From the NCBI GenBank assembly GCA_013420905.1, contig JAAXNY010000005.1, positions 1,488,001-1,552,000 on the forward strand: DNA of 64,000 nt, given 5' to 3'. This DNA is from Collybia mongolica. Taxonomy: Eukaryota; Basidiomycota; Agaricomycetes; Agaricales; Clitocybaceae. Every line of letters starts with the position of its first letter. Position 1 is the stretch's first letter. Shown piece after piece: positions 11,597 to 22,960 of the stretch. The position numbers and the translations under genes are program-made. Under the pieces are notes generated by a model. It was not told the origin of the DNA. It saw nothing but the letters and a program-made list of their open reading frames with translations, and did not search any database.

Positions 11597-13628
11597 ATGT
11601 GGCGTCCCGGGAGTCATGCACAGCACATCAACTTACACAATATAACAGCCCAAATACGGTCCCTATCACGGCCCACTTTCTTTGATAGATCCCGTTCGCT
11701 ACACCGCCCGCAATATCCGATCTATGAACGGCGTCCTGTGCCCCATAACAGATATATTGGAACCCATATAAAAGACCCGCGCATCTATGCGGACCCACAC
11801 GTCCCCACACTCTCCGACGCGCAACGACGTACCATCTATGCTCTTTCAACACCGCCTGGCAAGGCGGGAGTAGCTGTAGTGAGGGTTTCCGGGCCCGACG
11901 CGTTACTCGTCTGGAAACGCATGGTCAAGATCCACGGAGAGAAGCTTCAGTATCACCCTCCAGCGGCCTGGACGATGAAGCGGTGTCGCGTCATGCAGCC
12001 CGAGGAGGGCGGCGAGGCTCTCGATGATGGTCTTGCTGTGTATTTCCGAGGTCTGTAAACCCATTCATTTCCTAATGTGGCCTCTGACACAAACGATGCG
12101 TTTGGGTTGTCATAGCCCCAAGGTCATTCACTAAGGAAGACGTCGTTGAACTGCATTTACATTCTGGCCGGGCTATTATCTCCTCGGTACTTTCCGCCCT
12201 CTCCAGGCTTCCATTCTGCAGGCCGGCGGAGCCGGGAGAGTTCACGCGACGCGCCTTCGAGGCTGGCCGCCTGGACTTGACGCAGGTTGAAGGTCTAAAA
12301 GACCTTATCGACGCCGAAACGGAGGGCCAACGGCGCATAGCCTTGCGGGCTGCTGGGGTAGGACATTCATGCCCATATCATACTCCTGATGTCATTATCT
12401 GAGCCATTGGTACAGGGCACCGTAAGGGCGCAGTTTGATGAATTGAGGTCGAGGATTATTCGCTGCCTCGCAAATGTTGAGGCTCTTATTGATTTTGGTG
12501 AAGGAGAAGATATCGAGGATGGTGTTTACGATCATGGTTTTTCATCTCATGTTAGTGCAAGGAACCACCCTAAATTTCTTACTTTAGCAAGGCTGCAGGC
12601 TCAGCTCCTCCTCGAAACAATCCGAAAACACCTTAATGACAACCGGCGTGGGGAGATCATACGCTCAGGTATCAGGCTCGCTATCTTTGGTCCTCCAAAT
12701 GCTGGTAAGAGCAGCCTTCTCAACTTCTTTGGTAGATCATTCTCGTCATCACAATCAAGTGAGAAAGTTTGACCGCAGCTTTAAACAGCCCAACGCGATG
12801 CCGCCATTGTGACGCCTGTGCCCGGCACTACGCGTGATATCCTGGAACTTTCTCTAGATATCGGTGGTCTACCCGTCATCGTCGCCGATACAGCGGGTCT
12901 ACGGAAAACTAATGATGTTGTTGAAAGCATCGGAATCGAACGAGCAAACGCTGCGTTAGTACCATTCTCGATCGAAGAATATATTTTACTCAATAAAATT
13001 GTCCTTTAGAGTGCGTACCGCTGATATATCCCTTTGCGTTCTGTCCCTACCCGAAGTCGTTGAAATTATGCCCAGTGGTCCCCAGCTGCGCGTTCCCAAG
13101 GCACTACAACCACTGATCACTCCCGATACATATTTCTTCCTCAACAAATGTGACCTCTTAACGTCGCCTATGCCCCCTGAGGCATTAGGGTCGCTCACGG
13201 AGCAACCATCTTGGACAGCAAGCCTGGTCACAGGCGAAGGTTCGGCGAAATTTCTGGAGGGATTCTCGATAGCCCTTCAAAATCGGTACAACTTTCACAG
13301 CCAAGCCTTACTATTGCTGATGGAGTCCCAGGTATGATTTACATGAGGATCATTTATCCAACCATGTACCACTGGTTACTCGGGCACGACATCGTATCCA
13401 TTTGGAATCCGCATGCCGATTCTTGGAGGCCTTTCTCAGGACGTGTACGCTTTTTCGCGCCGCTAGTACACATACCTTTACTAATGTCTCCACCCAGCTC
13501 CTCACGATGTCGTCCTTGGAGCGGAAGAGCTGCGATATGCTGCCCAGGCAGTGGGCAAAGTGTCTGGCTCAATCGACGTGGAAGACGTGCTGGATTCTGT
13601 ATTCAAAGACTTTTGCATCGGAAAATAA
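11597..13628 (+). CDS. MSS1: Mitochondrial tRNA-modification GTPase MnmE/MSS1
   Basis: Seen: an Arg-rich N-terminus ([17 protein letters not shown]) suited to a mitochondrial presequence, then [20 protein letters not shown] of the TrmE N domain. Next comes [19 protein letters not shown] and [20 protein letters not shown]. The helical domain contains [14 protein letters not shown]. The G domain has [15 protein letters not shown] (G1), [11 protein letters not shown] (G2), DTAGLRKT (G3) and NKCDLL (G4). The end is VFKDFCIGK, the C-terminal CIGK motif, stop at 13626-13628. Known: with MTO1/MnmG the protein installs the carboxymethylaminomethyl group on U34 of mitochondrial tRNAs. Several short introns were traced, for example gtctgt...tcatag and gtagga...tacag, and all key motifs lie in one joined frame. 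Confidence 0.93.
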
Positions 13629-13746
13629 AGTTTTGATTGAATCTGGATCCACCAAGGTCTAAATTTTGGTGGCCATCTATCGTTTCACCCTTTTCTCCTC
13701 CTATCATGGATAGATAACTGGCGTCAGATGCTGACAATTCGGGTTG

Positions 13747-15189
13747 TCAATACCAAGAAAGGCGCACATGTTCGTCATCACTATCAAGACCCCTTTTTCT
13801 GGAAGCCGAATCGACATCCATGGAGTCGTCGTCTTGCAGCGGTAGGCTTGGCCAAACATTGATTTTTGTGTCTTCACCACCGGTCACTAGGACACGATTC
13901 TGCAAAAAAGGAAAATTGGATTTTGATACAGTCGAATTTTGAAAACACAAACCTCCTCGTCAAACAAGAGAGATCTCACAACTCCAACATGGCCATTTGT
14001 CCAGAGGTTATGAAGGTACCACGGAGCCTCAGGGACAGTGATATCGTTAGAGAGCAAGGCAACGTCCCCTCTAGAATGAACTCCGAGTAAGCCTGACTCC
14101 ATTGAAAAAGCTAAACTCACTCGTTTGATCCAACGAATATACCGAGGTCGGGTGAGGTGTTGGAAGTGGCATTGCATGTGATCAGGTAATCTGTCACCCA
14201 CGTCCGCCGTTGGTTATGCACTGAGGGCAAGCGGATGTCGAGGCTTTGATGGGGATCGAGCTGGAAACAACGACATTAAAGGGCGTCTCAAAGTGGAAAA
14301 ATGGAACGTTGACCTCATCAGACCAAGTGCTGAAGGTCTCCATATCGCTTCCGGCCCAAATTTTTGGGCCCCACAACGACTCAAACCAACCAGCCTGCGA
14401 GATGCTACACCCCCAATTTCTAACATTAATAATCGCTTCGTCCTCGTCATCCTCGTCAGCATTCGATATGGTTATCAAACCATCTGAGGAGGCAGACAGC
14501 AACGCATTGCGCGGCGCTGAGGAGGGTGCTGTGTCTGATTTTAAGAACGACAATACTGTCACATCATCAGAATGCGTGGAACTATGGGTGCGAATTGGCG
14601 CTGCCGGTCGCCTCGGGTCCCTATCCTAAATAATTTTTCGGGGGTCGAAGGAAGGTGGTCTGGCACATACCAGTAAAGGATGAGCGCGTCATCACCCTGC
14701 AGATCGGTTCCGGCCACGACTGTGAGTCCGTCAGAAGAAACATCACAGCATAGGAGCCCCCTGTGTCCCCCTAGGTTCGTCACTAAATGGACAGACACGA
14801 AATTCTTGAGCTGTCAATCGTCTTCCGGTGTGTGATATTCACCAACTGCACTCACTTTTGATGCTATGTGAATTTGATCGCTCGTCCCAAATCTTCACAC
14901 TTCCATCTCTGCCGGACGACATCAAAGTTTTTCCGGATATCCCTACTACGTTTTCCACCGTCTTCAGCGACGTCGTCGCAACTTCATGCCCTAACAATGT
15001 CTGGATGCCCTGAAGTGTTAACTTATCGAAGAGATCGATCGTGTTCGATGGCGCCGAAGCGGACGCGGCATAGTAGGCAGGAAGCGCTGCTATCGAAAGT
15101 ACGTATGCCTGAGACGAGGATCCTGAAGATCTTAGAGGGGCATTAGATGTTTGTACCTGAAGCGATTCCAGCAAAACGGAGGGTGTCAT
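13747..15189 (-). CDS. WD-repeat protein, WDR89-like
   Basis: Seen: start MTPSVLLESLQVQT, then AYVLSIAALPAYYAASASAP and IDLFDKLTLQGIQTLLGHEV. A blade ends in SSGRDGSVKIWDERS, another is LGGHRGLLCCDVSSDGLTVV with DDALILYWDPR. Later come THSDDVTVLSFLKSD, ALLSASSDGLITISNADEDD, WTNGHVGVVRSLLFDEE and VTGGEDTKINVWPSL. A charged tail (DDDSMDVDSASRKRGLDSDD) ends at 13747. Known: the GH-WD spacing defines beta-propeller repeats, and the order with an acidic GLITI(SN/W) blade fits the WDR89 family, whose role is poorly defined. At least four introns. It is divergent from the membrane-protein gene at 15722 across 532 bp. The WD fold is certain. The WDR89 name is by resemblance. Confidence 0.8.
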
Positions 15190-15721
15190 TTTAGCGTCGG
15201 CGTTTGCTCAAAATTTGACGTGATGATAAAAGACTGTGTATTCTTGTTTGGCTGCAACCTCAGGAACTTTAGAAGGAAGAAAGTATAATTATAAACGTGA
15301 GCTTAATATAAGTATGGAATTTTTATATTCCCCTGATGATGTAGGCTTGTCGATGGGGAAATTTAGACAGAAGAGCATCACAAAATGTGTGACAAGTCGC
15401 GAAAACAAAGCCGCCTGACAAATCTGGATTACATAATCGACCCTGGTCGTCAGGGTTGATGCAAAATGAGGACAACTCTTCAAAACTTACTCTCACCGCT
15501 CTTCGCCTTTTTCTTTTGCCTCTTCGTCTCTTCGCCCCGACTTCACGGCGACTCCCCAAGCTCGCAAACAGCAAATCCGCTGCCCCACATTCTTTACAAA
15601 CCACATTCGTTTTGGGCTCCTACCCATAACACCCAGTACCATTTCACGACACTTCGTCTTGGAGTTCTTTGTCGATAGATTCGATACTGTGCTTATTTGT
15701 GCTGCCCATTAACTTACACTC
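15190..15721. promoter_or_regulatory. Divergent intergenic region between WDR89-like and membrane-protein genes
   Basis: Both genes start outward from this 532 bp stretch. It includes pyrimidine-rich tracts near 15490-15600 directly upstream of the plus-strand gene, which are common in fungal core promoters. No further site is claimed. Confidence 0.4.
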
Positions 15722-16312
15722 ATGCCTCGCCCAGGTAAGCTAATCCGCGCGCGTCCGATTTCTGAAGGATGTACATTAATTTTGTTTGTCCCTGAAGCCC
15801 CTCGTCTCCATCGGTTACCCCACCGTTTGGACTACACTCTGATCCCTGCACCGCTTGGTAGGCTACTATCACATGAATTACACATAACAAAAGACTAAAT
15901 CACGTCTATAGACCTCTCTCTTCCTCTGGCCACGGAGAAGTCGCCCTTGCCTGCGATCATCGTCACGCCGTCATCCCCGTCTTCATCTCACGATTTCTCC
16001 ATCGCGTTCCTAGCCCCCCCACCGAAGCCGACCGTCCTTGAACGAATATCCTCGTACACGTCGTTCAAGACCCCCGTCCATCTTAGAGCACGCACCATGA
16101 TCATCATCTTATTCATCATCTTCTTAATGGTTTGCCATGTTGTGACCCATCGCCTGGCCATTCGACGCCCCCATCTCGAATTTTCGGTGCAAACTGGAGA
16201 AGCGCACATCGTTGACACGTCTATCAACTGGTTTAATTTCCGTTCACTCCTAGGGATGGACAATGTACACGGCAAGGATGCAACCGCACCCGCGAACGTC
16301 GCCACTCCGTAA
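15722..16312 (+). CDS. Small single-pass membrane protein, unknown
   Basis: Seen: a tiny first exon (MPRP) at 15722, intron gtaagc...tgaag, exon APRLHRLPHRLDYTLIPAPL, intron gtaggc...tatag, then DLSLPLATEKSPLPAIIVTP. A strongly hydrophobic helix (MIIILFIIFLMVCHVV) sits roughly two thirds along, preceded by Arg and followed by THRLAIRRPHLEFSVQTGEA. The stop is at 16310-16312. About 155 residues. The basic residues on both sides of the helix leave the orientation open. I recognise no domain, but the three-exon structure with good splice sites supports a real gene. It is the last gene before the transposon island. Its 3' end lies about 320 bp from the element border. Confidence 0.65.
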
Positions 16313-16632
16313 CCCTGCCAAGCCGTCATCCCATCGTTTAAGATTTTTAGAGGTTTAGAGGGGTTGAGTGGTCCATGGATTGCTTATAGCATATGTTTTC
16401 TACGCATACATCGTCGCATCAACATGTTTTTTGGGGTTTAAAAACCTTAGCGGATGTCTACTGTTACGCGACAACCACCCAAAGTGAAGTACATTCTTAG
16501 TGAGAGAGCCTCATCTCCCTCACCAAACACGTATGGGTGGCCAGGGGAGTTGGTGGGACCTGTAGTATTGTTGGCACGGTCACTAAGCCAGGCAAAATCT
16601 AAACTACACACCGTGTGTAGTTTTAAGATCAA
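16313..16632. other. Gene-free flank before the Helitron-like array
   Basis: 3' flank of the membrane-protein gene up to the left border of the mobile array. Both strands carry open frames at about 16447-16640 with no match I know. A near-perfect palindrome lies at 16601-16623. Confidence 0.4.
16601..16623. repeat. 23-nt palindrome at the array border
   Basis: AAACTACACAC and GTGTGTAGTTT are exact reverse complements separated by one base. The palindrome lies nine bases outside the terminal CTTG of the first element. It could be a hairpin, a protein site or chance; only its position suggests a link to the array. Confidence 0.7.
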
Positions 16633-16789
16633 CAAGCTTATGGCCCGTGGCTACGCCACGGCACTGCTACGCTCACCCATGGCTCCACCACGTAACCTTC
16701 AGCTTGCTGGGGGCTCTGCCCCCAGACCCCCGTCTTAGTCTCAATACTTTATTCTATGTTCAATTTCAATATTTTGGGTGTAGGCTTTT

Positions 16790-17852
16790 TTCCCTATTCA
16801 AATCATAATCCATATAATACTTCTACTCCAAAGGAACATCTTTACTGTTAAAGTGACCCTATTGTCTACAGTATTTGGTATCATAGCTTTGATTCCATGT
16901 ACCAATATTACCTGTGAAATCACAATATAAAACTGCCCATATATAACTACAGGAGATCTAAAGTCAAGTCCAACTTGGTGTAATCAGTGCCCTTGACATT
17001 TGTTGATTGTCATACAAAATCCCAGCTATAAAAGCAGTTGTGACCATGCCAATTTAAAAGCTATCAGGCTATCAGATGGCATCATTTGGAATCTTGAGAT
17101 AATTTCTTTATGCCTATCATTTTGCCTCCCAATCAACCATACTTCTACAATATGGTTGCTTGTCCATGTTATTATTTCCCTTGACCCATTGCAAACACTA
17201 TCAACTGGGTTCAAATTGTGCAATATCATTACATGGCACCCCACTTTTTAAGTTAGCTTAGATAGAGGTAGCCCTGATACATTGATAACTTTCAGATATT
17301 CAACAGGGTATATTGCTTCAGCTCCATCAATTCCTTCATATGCAATACAATCTGCACTGTGGTACATCTTGCCATCTCCAGGAAACATATCCAGTACTTT
17401 TTTATTGAGAGAGTCAACATCACCATTTCTGGCAGAAAGAATAGCTCTCTCAGGGTAAAATGTATCAGGTTTTAGAACAGGGTTTCCAATGTCAGGATAT
17501 AATGTGTCAGTTAGAGACTCCACAGTATTCTCAGCATCATAAAAGTGGCCAGGTAAGGTGACATTTCCATTGCCATCTGTAAGCTTCCCATGGCCAACTT
17601 CAATTTGCCATTTGGAAAGTCTCATTTTATCATTAGTAACACCATATAAGTACAGATTTTTCTTTAGTTTGAGTATTTAAAGTTCATCCCTACAGTGGGG
17701 AGTGCATAAGACAGGCACCCACAGTCTGCACCATCAAATACTATAATTAGCCTACCAAAGGCTCTATCATCTCCTCTAATATTTTGGAATAGCCAGTTGA
17801 CTGCATCAAAGGCAACAATGCTGTCCAATATTGTGTAGTCAATTCCTATCAC
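16790..17852 (-). pseudogene. Helitron Pif1-like helicase remnant (unit 1)
   Basis: Seen in order on the minus strand: DYTILDSIVAFDAVNWLFQN with IRGDDRAFGRLIIVFDGADC, matching the Walker B region of Helitron Pif1 helicases. Next KWQIEVGHGKLTDGNGNVTL, DIGNPVLKPDTFYPERAILS, ARNGDVDSLNKKVLDMFPGD and EAIYPVEYLKVINVSGLPLS. Then, in another frame, GCHVMILHNLNP, VCNGSREIIT, and finally TINKCQGH, VGLDFRSPV and YGQFYIVISQ. These are the ordered C-terminal helicase motifs (VCNGTR, TINKxQGQ). Frameshifts and stops separate the pieces. The N-terminal Rep nuclease and helicase motif I are absent. Known role when intact: unwinding during rolling-circle transposition. Here it is a fossil. Confidence 0.85.
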
Positions 17853-18342
17853 ATTTGCAAATTATTATGTGAAAGGTTAGTTGTTATTGCTCTAATTTGA
17901 TAGGGATCAGCTCTATTCAAAATCCTTGGAATCAATGTTTCTTCTACCTATAATATTTCTCTCAACCATGTATTACTATTTCCCTTACTCATTTGCACTG
18001 GAATCCTATTGTTCTAAAAATAGGGTTAGACAGAGAGTAATTTTTTCAAAATAGAATGTATTAGATTTTAAAGCAGGCTTTGTAGTGTTAGAACATTTTA
18101 TGTTAATTTATGGATTAACAACCAAATTGCTCAGATAAACTCATTTCCATTTTTATCTGCATGCCTTCCATGTTCTACTTTGATTTGTAATTTTATGGGT
18201 AGTGGCACCATTTAAATACTTTTTTTTTTCCAGTTTGAGCATCTGAAATTTATGAGGCAGCTTAAGGTTAATAGGTATTATTTGTTATTTGTTGACTTAG
18301 TCCGCTTTGGAGGTCATGTGATGTAGTGGTCATGTTATGTTT

Positions 18343-18440
18343 TGAGGCAGGTGACCTGAGCTGGCTTGAGCAGGTGACTTGAACCGGTTTCAACAGGTGA
18401 CATGAGCAGGTGATCTGAGGTGACATAGCATGTGACTCAA
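18343..18440. repeat. Short repeats GAGCAGGTGA-type inside unit 1
   Basis: Five imperfect copies of a 13-17 nt motif around gagcaggtgactt. The same block recurs at the same place in units 2 (20729-20815) and 3 (22770-22817), so it belongs to the element 5' subterminal region. Confidence 0.75.
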
Positions 18441-18580
18441 ACACCTTTTCCTGCTTTGTCAGTCTTAGTCAGCACTCTACTTAAAAGACAACTTTTTGTC
18501 GCTTTGTCAGACTTAGTCAGCGCTTAGTCAGGATTAGTCACAATCAATTCACACAGCCTTAGTACTTTAATATAGACAGA

Positions 18581-20958
18581 CAAGCTTATGGCCCGTGGCT
18601 ACGCCATGGCACTGTGGTGCTGGGCCATGGTTCATCACAGATCTTCCAGGTTGCTGGGGGCTCTGCCCCCAGACCCCCTATTCAACCTGGAATATTTATC
18701 ATATGTCATCTCAATTTTTTAGTCATTACTTTACTTTCATGGAGAAATCTTATATACTATATATATCCAGCATATCCCATAACCCAACATCCAATAAAAC
18801 CCCACATCATATCATTTCAGTTGCACCCCCATTCTTGCCCTTATCTTGCAAATTTTTTGGAGCTGGGTATCCTATGGCATCCTATTGCACATACCTGGAA
18901 ACAAATAATATACTCTTAGCTTACCATTTTTATTTCTATCTTATTCATATAGCCCATATCATACTTACAGTCACCCTTTATCTCTTAAGGTTCCAATTGT
19001 TTCATTTGTTTATTGTTTACCATTTCTGTTTAGTTTACTGACCACCTATCTAAATAGTAAACAACTGGTAAACAAACAGTAGTAAATGGTCACCATGAGT
19101 GGTGGGGTGGTGATACTACAGCATGCTGTATCCATATTTACATCATATAGCTTCCTATAATTGGCAAACAACAAATGGCATATATTATAAATATCCATTC
19201 CATGGCTGTTAAGGAGATATGTACTTATATGAAAGACAGCCAAGGTTCCTTAGATTTGTTCAAACTTCATCATTTGTTTGCTGATAGCCCATTACTATTC
19301 ACTTGATGCAGTAATGTTTATTTGAGTCTTTCTGTCCTCAATGGCCTTCTTGTTATTTGGTAAATGTTTAGTTTACACCATTTTATAAACAAATACTAAA
19401 TGGTCAGAGCCCTATAACCTCCTATACCTACAATTTTCATAATATCACCTCAGTCCTGCTTTCAGATATGGCCCTTTACTATTCCAATCCAGCAGTTGGT
19501 CAACCACCTTATGCATTATTGTCATGTCCTATTTTACCCTGTCTTTCTGGTTTTACAAACCTACTCTTGCACATCCATATTTGTATTATTGCCATAACTA
19601 TGTCTATATTTCCCCTCTGCAGGTAAACAATTATGTATATATAACTTGGTTGAACTGTAACCCAAAACTGTGGATACAAATAGTCTAAGGTCAGATCCAA
19701 CATTGTGTAGTTATTGTCCTACCATATTTGTTAGTTGCCATACATAATCCATCATGAAAAGGTAATTATCATTGGCTTAATTTAACAAATATCAGTTCTA
19801 CTCAAATTCTTAAAATCAATGTTTCTACCCATTATATTTTCTTTGAATCAATTACACTATTTCACTTGATCATTTGCACTGGATTCCAGTTGCTTTAAAT
19901 ATAAGCTTAGAAAGAAGTAGCTCTGATCCATGGATAGAGTTCAAGTATTCAACTGGGGTACATTGCTGTGGCTCCTTCAATTCTGTCATGTGCAATAGAA
20001 TTTATAATGTGGTATGCATACCTTAGCATTTCCAGAAATTATTTCCAGTATTTTGGAAGAGTTTATATCATTGTATTTAGTGGAAAGAGAGTTTTTTTTA
20101 GTGTGTAAAGTATCAGGTTTTAAAACAGGATTTGTCATCTTAGAATACATTGCATTGATTAAAGGCTTGATGGCAGAATTGATTAGGTAAAGTCATTTCC
20201 ATGTTTGTCTGTATATTCTTGATTTGTAATTTATAAGCAGTAGCACCATTTAAATACCTATTTTACTGTTTTAGTTGAGCATCTGAAACTTGTCAGGCAG
20301 TATACACACACAAAAAAGTTAAGGATAACAGATGATATTTGTTGACTTTAGTCCACTTTAGTTGGGGTTATAGTGTGCTGTAAAGCAGGTGATTATGTTT
20401 ATTGTGAGGCAGGTGACTTAGCATGTGATTATGACCTGGATAGAACATTTTTTTTAAATCAATATAATGTAATATGATGTAATTAAAATAGGGTTTGTTT
20501 GGAATATATTGTGTGAATTAAAGGCTTTGTAGCAGAATTGGTCAGGTGAAGACATTTTGATTTTTGTCTGCCTGTAATTTCATGAGCAATAGCACCATTT
20601 GAATGTATTTTTTATAATTTAGTTTGAGCATCTGAAATTTATGAGGAAGTGTGCATACAAATGGGTTAATATTTATTGACTTTGATATGCTTTAGAGGTC
20701 ATGTGATGTGATGGTTATGTTGTGTTTTGAAGCAGGTGACTTGAGCTGGTTTGAGCAGGTGATTTTGAGCAGGTGATTTGAGCAGGTGACTTGAGCAGGT
20801 GGCATAGCATGTGACTTTGACAATTTTTCTTGCTTTGTCATCCTTAGTCAGCACTCTACTTAAAAGACAACTTTTCTGCTGCTTTGTCAGACTTAGTCAG
20901 CGCTTAGTCAGGATTAGTCACAATCAATTCCCACGTTCCTGGTACTTTAATATATACA
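18581..20958 (-). mobile_element. Helitron-like element, unit 2 of 4
   Basis: It begins directly where unit 1 ends. The join reads tatagacaga|caagcttatgg on the plus strand with no spacer. Its 3' hairpin is CCGTGGC/GCCATGG with one weakened pair, plus the inner CTGGGGGC/GCCCCCAG stem. The 5' end is a variant (TGTATATATTAAAG) lacking TC. The interior is AT-rich. Around 19880-20290 and again around 20450-20660 it holds badly decayed fragments related to the helicase region of units 1 and 3. No open helicase frame survives. About 2.4 kb. Confidence 0.72.
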
Positions 20959-22960
20959 CAAGCTTATGGCCTGTGGCTACGCCACGGCACTGCTACACTC
21001 ATCCATGGCTCTACTTCAGCTTGCTGGGGGCTCTGCCCCCAGACTCCCATCTTAGTCTCAATACTTTATTCTATGTTCAATTTCAATATTTTGGATGTAG
21101 GCTTTTTTCCCTATTCAAATCATAATCCATATAATACTTCTACTCCAAAGGAACATCTTTACTGTTAAAGTGACCCTATTGTCTACAGTATTTGGTATCA
21201 TAGCTTTGATTCCATGTACCAATATTACCTGTGAAATCACAATATAAAACTGCCCATGTATAACTACAGGAGATCTAAAGTCAAGTCCAACTTGGTGTAA
21301 TCAGTGCCCTTGATATTGGTTAATTGTCATACAGAATCCCAGCTATAAAAGCAGTTGTGACCATGCCAATTTAAAAGCTATCAGGCTATTAGATGGCATC
21401 ATTTGGAATCTTGAGATAATTTCTTTATGCCTATCATTTTGCCTCCCAATTAACTATACTTCTACAATATGGTTGCTTGTCCATGTTATTATTTCCCTTG
21501 ACCCATTGTAAAGACTATCAACTGTGTTCAAATTGTGCAATATCATTACATGGCACCCCACTTTTTAAGTTAGCTTACATAGATAGAGGTAGCCCTGATA
21601 CATTGATAACATTCAGATATTCAACAGGGTATATTGCTTCAGCTCCATCAATTCCTTCATATGCAATACAATCTGCACTGTGGTACATCTTGCCATCTCC
21701 AGGAAACATATCCAGTACTTTTTTATTGAGAGAGTCAACATCACCATTTCTGGCAGAAAGAATAGCTCTCTCAGGGTAAAATGTATCAGGTTTTAGAACA
21801 GGGTTTCCAATGTCAGGATATAATGTGTCAGTTAGAGACTCCACAGTATTCTCAGCATCATAAAAGTGGCTAGGTAAGGTGACATTTCCATTGCCATCTG
21901 TAAGCTTCCCATGGCCAATTTCAATTTGCCATTTGGAAAGTCTCATTTTATCATTAGTAACACCATATAAGTACAGATTTTTCTTTAGTTTGAGTATTTG
22001 AAGTTCATCCCCACAGTGGGGAGTGCATAAGACAGGCACCCACAGTCTGCACCATCAAATACTATAATTAGCCTACCAAAGGCTCTATCATCTCCTCTAA
22101 TATTTTGGAATAGCCAGTTGACTGCATCAAAGGCAACAATGCTGTCCAATATTGTGTAGTCAATTCCTATCACATTTGCAAATTATTATGTGAAAGGTTA
22201 GTTGTTATTGCTCTAATTTGATAGGGATCAGCTCTATTCAAAATCCTTGGAATCAATGTTTCTTCTACCTATAATATTTCTCTCAACCATGTATTACTAT
22301 TTCCCTTACTCATTTGCACTGGATTCCTATTGTTCTAAAGATAGGGTTAGACAGAGAGTAATTTTTTCAAAATAGAATGTATCAGATTTTAAAGCAGGCT
22401 TTGTAGTGTTAGAACATTTTATGTTAATTTATGGATTAACAACCAAATTGCTCAGATAAACTCATTTCCATTTTTATCTGCATGCTTTCCATGTTCTACT
22501 TTGATTTGTAATTTTATGGGTAGTGGCACCATTTAAATACTTTTTTTTTTCCAGTTTGAGCATCTGAAATTGATGAGGCAGCTTAAGGTTAATAGGTATT
22601 GTTTGTTATTTGTTGACTTAGTCCGCTTTGGAGGTCATGTGATGTGGTGTTGCAGATCAGGTGATTAGTATGTGTCTTAGCATGTTACCTGGATAGATTT
22701 TTTTTTAAATATATAATGTATTAGTTTTTAAAGCAAGATATGTAATGTTAGAATTTATTGTGGTAATTAAGGGTGACTTAAGCAGGTGACTTGAGCAGGT
22801 GACATGGCATGTGACTTCAACAATTTTCCTGCTTTGTCATCCTTAGTCAGCACTCTACTTAAAAGACAACTTTTTTGCTGCTTTGTCAGACTTAGTCAGC
22901 GCTTAGTCAGGATTAGTCACAATCAAATTCACACGGCCGTAGTACTTTAATATAGACAGA
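20959..22960 (-). mobile_element. Helitron-like element, unit 3 of 4
   Basis: Near copy of unit 1: long stretches agree almost base for base (for example 16740-17900 against 21060-22220). It has the same 5' start TCTGTCTATATTAAAG at 22960, the same hairpin position and the terminal CTTG at 20959. It differs by small indels and by a shorter segment between about 22640 and 22790. Because units 1 and 3 are much closer to each other than to unit 2 between them, a recent duplication or gene conversion is likely. Confidence 0.8.
21110..22173 (-). pseudogene. Helitron Pif1-like helicase remnant (unit 3)
   Basis: Same ordered pieces as the unit 1 copy, with a slightly longer uninterrupted frame of 154 codons at 21575-22039 (KKNLYLYGVTNDKMRLSKWQ through EAIYPVEYLNVINVSGLPLS). 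Upstream is the Walker B segment at 21985-22173 and downstream the broken VCN/TINK motifs. The two copies share the frameshift between the Walker B segment and KWQIE, so decay began before duplication. Confidence 0.85.

Larger units (their letters stand above)
16633..18580 (-). mobile_element. Helitron-like element, unit 1 of 4
   Basis: Read on the minus strand, the unit starts TCTGTCTATATTAAAG at 18580. It ends in a hairpin (CCGTGGC, loop, GCCACGG) followed by eight bases and CTTG at 16633. A second perfect stem (CTGGGGGC and GCCCCCAG) lies just inside. Between them is a broken Pif1-type helicase (separate entry) and, at about 17940-18300, an older and much decayed second copy of part of the same helicase sequence. 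A TC start, 3' hairpin and A/T flanks are the known marks of Helitrons. The final CTTG departs from the usual CTRR. The unit is about 1.95 kb, AT-rich, and cannot be autonomous because no Rep domain is present. Confidence 0.8.

Noticed and set aside
16454..16738. Possible gene fragment interrupted by the Helitron array
   Set aside because: No matching continuation on the other side of the array and frames exist on both strands, so support is too weak.
18301..22820. CRISPR-like short repeats
   Set aside because: The short direct repeats are imperfect, without unique equal-length spacers, and lie inside eukaryotic mobile elements.
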